Shown: positions 59,951 to 64,000 of the stretch, piece after piece
How positions within the stretch are numbered: position 1 is the first letter of the stretch
Layout: each line of letters opens with the position of its first letter
Notes under the pieces: model-generated
The model's database searches: none
What the model saw: the letters and a program-made list of their open reading frames with translations, nothing else
Told to the model about the DNA's origin: nothing
Program-made: the position numbers and the translations under genes
Origin: Snodgrassella communis
GTDB lineage: Bacteria; Pseudomonadota; Gammaproteobacteria; Burkholderiales; Neisseriaceae
DNA length: 64,000 nt
NCBI RefSeq assembly: GCF_914768045.1
Contig: NZ_CAJZCD010000002.1
Location: 1-64,000, forward strand
Reading direction: 5' to 3'

Positions 59951-60216
59951 TGCAGTATTTTGATGATGTTGCTAAACGTCGCATACGCTGGTTAACTCGT
60001 CGTGGTTTGCTGGAACTGGATATTATTTTAGGCCGCTTTATGTCTTGTGCCTTTGACCAGTTATCTGATGATGATTTAAATGCGTTTGTGGCGTTAATGG
60101 ATCTGCCGGATCCAGAAATTCTGGCATTGATCAATCAGTCCGATCAGTCTGAAAGCTATATGTATCCGCAGTTTGAGCCTGTTCTTGAAAAAATCAGGCA
60201 GGCTCAATTTCTATAA
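59950..60216 (+). CDS. sdhE: SdhE flavinylation factor (CptB/DUF339 family)
   Basis: An 88-residue protein of the SdhE/Sdh5 type that helps attach FAD to SdhA. The key RGxxE motif is present as RRGLLELD at residues 17-24, within RRIRWLTRRGLLELDIIL. The start codon overlaps the sdhB stop by one base (TGATG). Its place within the sdh operon supports the role. Confidence 0.93.
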   Translation: MQYFDDVAKRRIRWLTRRGLLELDIILGRFMSCAFDQLSDDDLNAFVALMDLPDPEILALINQSDQSESYMYPQFEPVLEKIRQAQFL

Positions 60217-60288
60217 ACCGCCTTTTTTTGTTAATGTTATTAAAATTATTTAATTTAAATAGAAAAAGTGAAAATTAAGGAGTTGGAG

Positions 60289-61572
60289 ATGATTAAGAAC
60301 GCTATACTTACCATCGAAGGGCAAGAACCTTTTGAGATGCCGGTATTGTCCGGTAGTTTGGGACCAGATGTGATTGATATTCATAAATTGTATGCTGGTA
60401 CTAATATGTTTATGTTTGATCCGGGATTTACTTCAACCGCATCCTGTGAATCAAAAATCACTTTCATTGATGGTGAAAAGGGGCAGTTATATTATCGGGG
60501 ATATCCTATTGAGCAGTTGGCAGAATACAGTGATTATCTGGAAACCTGCTATTTACTGATTTATGGTGAGTTACCTGATGCAGTCGAAAAGCAGAAGTTT
60601 GAACTGGGTGTCTTGCGTCATAATATGGTGCATGAGCAGTTAACCTGGTTCTTCCGAGGATTTCGTCGTGATGCTCATCCGATGTCAATGATGGTAGGGG
60701 TAGTAGGTGCCCTGGCAGCGTTCTATCAGGATAGTTTGGATATCAATAATCCTGATCATCGCCGAATTGCTGAATACCGCATGATTGCCAAGATGCCCAC
60801 TCTGGCAGCCATGTGTTACCGCTACTCAAAAGGTTTGCCATTTAATTATCCGCGTAATAGTCTGTCTTATACTGGCAATTTTATGCATATGATGTTTGCT
60901 AAGCCAACTGAGGACTATGTAGTTAATCCTGTGTTGGAACGTGCTTTGGATAGGATTTTCATTTTGCATGCTGATCATGAGCAAAATGCTTCTACATCAA
61001 CTGTACGTTTGGCTGGTTCTTCAGGTGCTAATCCTTTTGCCTGTATTGCTGCGGGTATTGCCTGCTTGTGGGGGCCGGCTCATGGTGGTGCCAATGAGGC
61101 AGTTTTAAAAATGCTGGATGAAATTGGTGATGTTTCCCGCGTTGAAGAATTTATGCAGGGGGTTAAAGAAAAACGTTATCGTTTGATGGGCTTCGGGCAT
61201 CGTGTATACAAAAACATGGATCCACGTGCCAAAATTATGAAACAGACTTGCGATGAAGTATTGAATGAGCTGGGATTGCAAGATAGTCCCAAATTCAAAT
61301 TAGCAATGGCTCTGGAAAAAATTGCTTTGGAAGACCCTTATTTCGTTGAACGCAAGCTTTATCCGAATGTCGATTTTTATTCGGGTATTGTTTTGAGTGC
61401 ATTGGGCATCCCTGTTGCGATGTTTACTGTACTTTTTGCTTTGGCTCGTACGGTAGGCTGGGTTTCACACTGGCATGAAATGATAGCTGATCCGAATCAG
61501 AAAATTGGCCGTCCACGACAGCTATACACTGGTTCAGGTCGACGCGATTATCTATCTGTAGATAAACGCTAA
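60289..61572 (+). CDS. gltA: Citrate synthase (type II)
   Basis: GltA condenses acetyl-CoA and oxaloacetate. Motifs: [15 protein letters not shown] with a catalytic His, [15 protein letters not shown] with the second catalytic His, and the catalytic Asp region DFYSGI. The N-terminal domain ([19 protein letters not shown]) is that of the hexameric Gram-negative enzyme. The ATG at 60289 gives 427 residues as in E. coli, with AAGGAG just upstream; the GTG at 60268 is rejected. Confidence 0.97.
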   Translation: MIKNAILTIEGQEPFEMPVLSGSLGPDVIDIHKLYAGTNMFMFDPGFTSTASCESKITFIDGEKGQLYYRGYPIEQLAEYSDYLETCYLLIYGELPDAVEKQKFELGVLRHNMVHEQLTWFFRGFRRDAHPMSMMVGVVGALAAFYQDSLDINNPDHRRIAEYRMIAKMPTLAAMCYRYSKGLPFNYPRNSLSYTGNFMHMMFAKPTEDYVVNPVLERALDRIFILHADHEQNASTSTVRLAGSSGANPFACIAAGIACLWGPAHGGANEAVLKMLDEIGDVSRVEEFMQGVKEKRYRLMGFGHRVYKNMDPRAKIMKQTCDEVLNELGLQDSPKFKLAMALEKIALEDPYFVERKLYPNVDFYSGIVLSALGIPVAMFTVLFALARTVGWVSHWHEMIADPNQKIGRPRQLYTGSGRRDYLSVDKR

Positions 61573-61584
61573 TCATTTTATGAG

Positions 61585-61610
61585 TTCAGGCAGCTTTATA
61601 GCTGCCTGAA
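61585..61610. terminator. Hairpin between gltA and sucA
   Basis: A perfect 11-bp stem TTCAGGCAGCT / AGCTGCCTGAA with a TTAT loop lies 12 bases after gltA. With no T-run it is more likely a partial terminator or mRNA-stabilising element than a full stop. Confidence 0.5.
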
Positions 61611-61645
61611 ACATACTGATGCTTCATCCCCATGTATGCGCGTGG

Positions 61646-61691
61646 TGATCTGGAATCGGTATGTTGATATGCGGTAATCTGGAATCGGCAT
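61646..61691. repeat. Short direct repeat between gltA and sucA
   Basis: Two copies of a 15-base unit ATCTGGAATCGGYAT are spaced 29 bases apart (61648-61662 and 61677-61691), with a palindrome ATTCGA…TCGAAT overlapping the second copy. This could be a regulator-binding pair in front of sucA. Confidence 0.5.
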
Positions 61692-61769
61692 TCGATTCTC
61701 GAATTGAATATTGGTAGGGGATAGTGATATTCCTGTTTTATTAGTTTAAGGTAAAAAAGGGTTTTTACC

Positions 61770-64000
61770 ATGATGGAAGAAAAAACCAGTCTTTCTTATT
61801 TATATGGTGCCAATGCTCCTTACATTGAGGAGCTTTATGAGAGCTACCTAAAAGATCGAAATTCAGTTGATGAATACTGGAAAGATTATTTTGACAAAGT
61901 AGCTGCAATGCCGGGTTACGTTGCCAAAGATATACCGCAATTACCAATTCAGGAATCTTTTGTCAATCTGTCCAGACAGCATGGAACTGCTGCTCAAGGT
62001 AGTGTTGATTTAAATATATTACAAAAGCAGGTGTCAGTATTAAATCTGATGAATGCTTACCGTATTCTGGGTAGTCGCAATGCCAATCTGGATCCGTTAA
62101 AACGCCGCTCTAAAGAGTATCTGGCTGAATTGGATCCGGCACAATATGGTTTGACGGCTGCCGATATGTCTATTAGTTTCTATACTGGTAGTGATTTTTC
62201 ACGCAGTCCGAAGCTCCCTTTATCTGAAATTATTAATAAACTAGATCAGACTTACTGCGGTACGGTAGGTGTGGAGTTTATGCACATTACTCGTCCGGAT
62301 GAACGCAATTGGGTTCAGGAACGGGTAGAAAAAGATTTATCAGCAGGTAGCTTCACTCCTGAACATAAACGTCGCATTCTGAAACAATTGACTGCTGCTG
62401 AAACTCTGGAACGTTATTTGCATACCCGCTATGTTGGCCAGAAACGTTTTTCACTGGAAGGCGGTGAAAGTACGATTGTTGCACTGGATTATCTGACGCA
62501 GCATTGTGGTGAACAGGGTGTAGAAGAAGTCATGATTGGTATGGCTCACCGTGGCCGTCTGAATGTGCTGGTAAATATCCTTGGTAAGGAACCACGCGAT
62601 TTATTCAGCGAATTTGAGGGTAAATATACTACCACTCTGCCAAGCGGTGACGTGAAATACCATATGGGCTTTACTTCCGATCTGGCTACTGGCAATGGTC
62701 CGTTGCACGTTTCGCTGGCTTTCAACCCTTCTCATCTGGAAATTGTTAATCCGGTAGTGGAAGGTGCTGTTCGTGCACGTCAAAAACGTCGCGGTGAATC
62801 TGGTCGCCAAGCTGTGCTGCCGGTATTGATTCATGGCGATTCTGCCTTTATTGGTCTGGGTGTGAATCAGGCTAATTTCAATCTGTCTCAAACCCGTGGC
62901 TACACCACTGGTGGCACTATTCATATTGTGATCAATAATCAGATTGGCTTTACTACTTCTGATTTGCGCGATACACGTTCAACTGTGTATTGTACCGATC
63001 TGGCTAAAATGGTTGATGCACCGATTTTCCATGTGAATGGTGATGATCCTGAGGCTGTGAGCTATGTGGTAAGTCTGGCCATGGACTATCGCAAGTCATT
63101 CGGCAAAGATGTGGTAGTAGATATTGTTTGCTTCCGCAAACTGGGTCATAACGAAGGTGATGATCCAATGCTGACACAGCCAATGATGTATAACAAAATT
63201 CATCAGCATCCGGGAACACGTGCGCTGTATTCAGACCGTCTGGTAAGTGAAAATGTGATTACTAAAGAACAGGCGGATGGGCTGATTCAGGCTTACCGCG
63301 ATGCGCTGGATAAAGGTGAACATGTTGAGCAGACTACGCTGACTGATTACAACCATAAGTATGCAGTAGACTGGACACCTTATATGGGTACACACTGGAA
63401 TCATCCGGTTGAAACGGGTATTCCTGCCGCAGATATTCAACGCTTAACTGCAAAATTCACTGTGCTTCCGGAAGGTTTTACACCACATAATACGGTGAAG
63501 AGAATGCTGGCCAATCGTGTTGCTATGGCTGAGGGTACACAGCCTGTTGACTGGGGTATGGCTGAAACACTGGCTTATGCCAGTCTGGTAAGCAATGGCA
63601 ATGGTGTGCGCATTTCAGGTGAAGATTCCGGTCGTGGTACTTTCTCTCATCGTCATGCTGTACTTCACGACCAGAAACGCGAAAAAAGCGATGCTGGTGC
63701 TTATGTGCCGCTACGCAATCTAAGCGAAAATCAGGCTTCTTTCTTGGTAATTGATTCAATTCTGAATGAAGAAGCTGTGCTGGCCTATGAATACGGCTTT
63801 GCATGCAGTGCGCCTGATCAGCTGGTTATCTGGGAAGCGCAGTTTGGTGACTTTGCCAATGGTGCTCAGGTTGCAATCGACCAGTTTATTACTTCTGGTG
63901 AAACCAAATGGGGTCGTTTGTGTGGTTTAACTGTGATTTTACCTCACGGCTACGATGGTCAAGGACCTGAACATTCTTCTGGTCGTCTGGAGCGCTGGTT
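61770..64000 (+). CDS. sucA: 2-oxoglutarate dehydrogenase E1 component, C-terminus beyond window edge
   Basis: SucA is the thiamine-diphosphate decarboxylase of the 2-oxoglutarate dehydrogenase complex. The frame is open from the ATG at 61770 (a second ATG follows at 61773) to the right edge, about 743 of the usual 930-940 residues. The E2-binding N-terminus (SYLYGANAPYIEELYESYL), GMAHRGRLNVLVNIL, a GDSAFIGLGVNQ-type ThDP region, and the pyrimidine-domain GEDSGRGTFSHRHAVLHDQ are intact. sucB and lpd would be expected next. It is 197 bases after gltA. Confidence 0.96.
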   Translation, partial: MMEEKTSLSYLYGANAPYIEELYESYLKDRNSVDEYWKDYFDKVAAMPGYVAKDIPQLPIQESFVNLSRQHGTAAQGSVDLNILQKQVSVLNLMNAYRILGSRNANLDPLKRRSKEYLAELDPAQYGLTAADMSISFYTGSDFSRSPKLPLSEIINKLDQTYCGTVGVEFMHITRPDERNWVQERVEKDLSAGSFTPEHKRRILKQLTAAETLERYLHTRYVGQKRFSLEGGESTIVALDYLTQHCGEQGVEEVMIGMAHRGRLNVLVNILGKEPRDLFSEFEGKYTTTLPSGDVKYHMGFTSDLATGNGPLHVSLAFNPSHLEIVNPVVEGAVRARQKRRGESGRQAVLPVLIHGDSAFIGLGVNQANFNLSQTRGYTTGGTIHIVINNQIGFTTSDLRDTRSTVYCTDLAKMVDAPIFHVNGDDPEAVSYVVSLAMDYRKSFGKDVVVDIVCFRKLGHNEGDDPMLTQPMMYNKIHQHPGTRALYSDRLVSENVITKEQADGLIQAYRDALDKGEHVEQTTLTDYNHKYAVDWTPYMGTHWNHPVETGIPAADIQRLTAKFTVLPEGFTPHNTVKRMLANRVAMAEGTQPVDWGMAETLAYASLVSNGNGVRISGEDSGRGTFSHRHAVLHDQKREKSDAGAYVPLRNLSENQASFLVIDSILNEEAVLAYEYGFACSAPDQLVIWEAQFGDFANGAQVAIDQFITSGETKWGRLCGLTVILPHGYDGQGPEHSSGRLERW

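Noticed and set aside
61000-61610. GCTGCCTGAA in the gltA hairpin as a DNA uptake sequence.
   Set aside because: It resembles uptake-sequence dialects of Neisseriaceae, and inverted pairs are typical, but I did not notice the same word repeated in other spacers of this window, so one occurrence is not evidence. The Neisseria form GCCGTCTGAA was not seen either.

Overview
This is a chromosomal window from a beta-proteobacterium of the family Neisseriaceae. The pointers are the neisserial-type succinate dehydrogenase/TCA cluster (sdhCDAB-sdhE-gltA-sucA), a PilC/PilY1 pilus tip protein, a PatA-PatB-Ape1 peptidoglycan O-acetylation cluster, a lipoprotein LD-carboxypeptidase and an FrpC-like RTX protein. 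The AT-rich spacers and the absence of any Neisseria 10-mer uptake sequence that I noticed argue against Neisseria itself. A bee-gut Snodgrassella-like organism would fit, but that is inference. Both ends are cut: an RTX protein gene runs off the left edge and sucA off the right edge.

Layout. 1-2.3 kb: start of an RTX/HCBP calcium-binding exoprotein, then a 1 kb AT-rich gap. 2.3-14.8 kb: housekeeping genes (hemG, proS, a tandem pair of RlaP/COG3541 nucleotidyltransferases, nadE, a DUF971 gene, ubiE, pepD, ldcA, the nitric-oxide module nsrR-hmp with a clear promoter and operator, lgt). 14.9-22 kb: a run of minus-strand envelope and DNA genes (ftsK, anmK-xthA, an M23 endopeptidase, a YihY family gene). 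22-30.5 kb: wrbA-nfsA redox pair, ape1-patB-patA, a zinc CDF exporter, gph and an amino-acid racemase. 30.6-36.9 kb: nnrD, glnD, cca and a MatC-like carrier. 36.9-39.2 kb: a decayed stretch with an immunity-like pseudogene and a YjzC-like gene. 39.2-44.4 kb: GAF protein-ribA, then pilC. 44.4-47.1 kb: an accessory scar with a broken NucA/NucB-type nuclease toxin domain followed by an intact candidate immunity gene, ending at a four-tRNA cluster (Val, Asp, Val, Leu). 48.2-52.8 kb: argS, two surface/envelope genes (Adhesin_E-like; SHOCT-TM-LprI-like) and a small phage-like fragment. 52.8-64 kb: metW-metX, a small membrane protein, mdh, and the sdh-gltA-sucA operon.

How the genes work together. 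sdhCDAB/sdhE, gltA, sucA and mdh supply most of an oxidative TCA cycle. HemG and UbiE serve heme and quinone synthesis. Lgt, LdcA, the M23 endopeptidase, AnmK and the O-acetylation genes form a large cell-wall group. NsrR controls Hmp for nitric-oxide detoxification. WrbA, NfsA and NnrD are redox and cofactor-repair enzymes. The accessory stretches carry competition-type genes in decay (toxin and immunity remnants) and secreted or surface proteins (RTX, PilC, Adhesin_E-like). Most assignments rest on motifs read by eye; no database search was possible.
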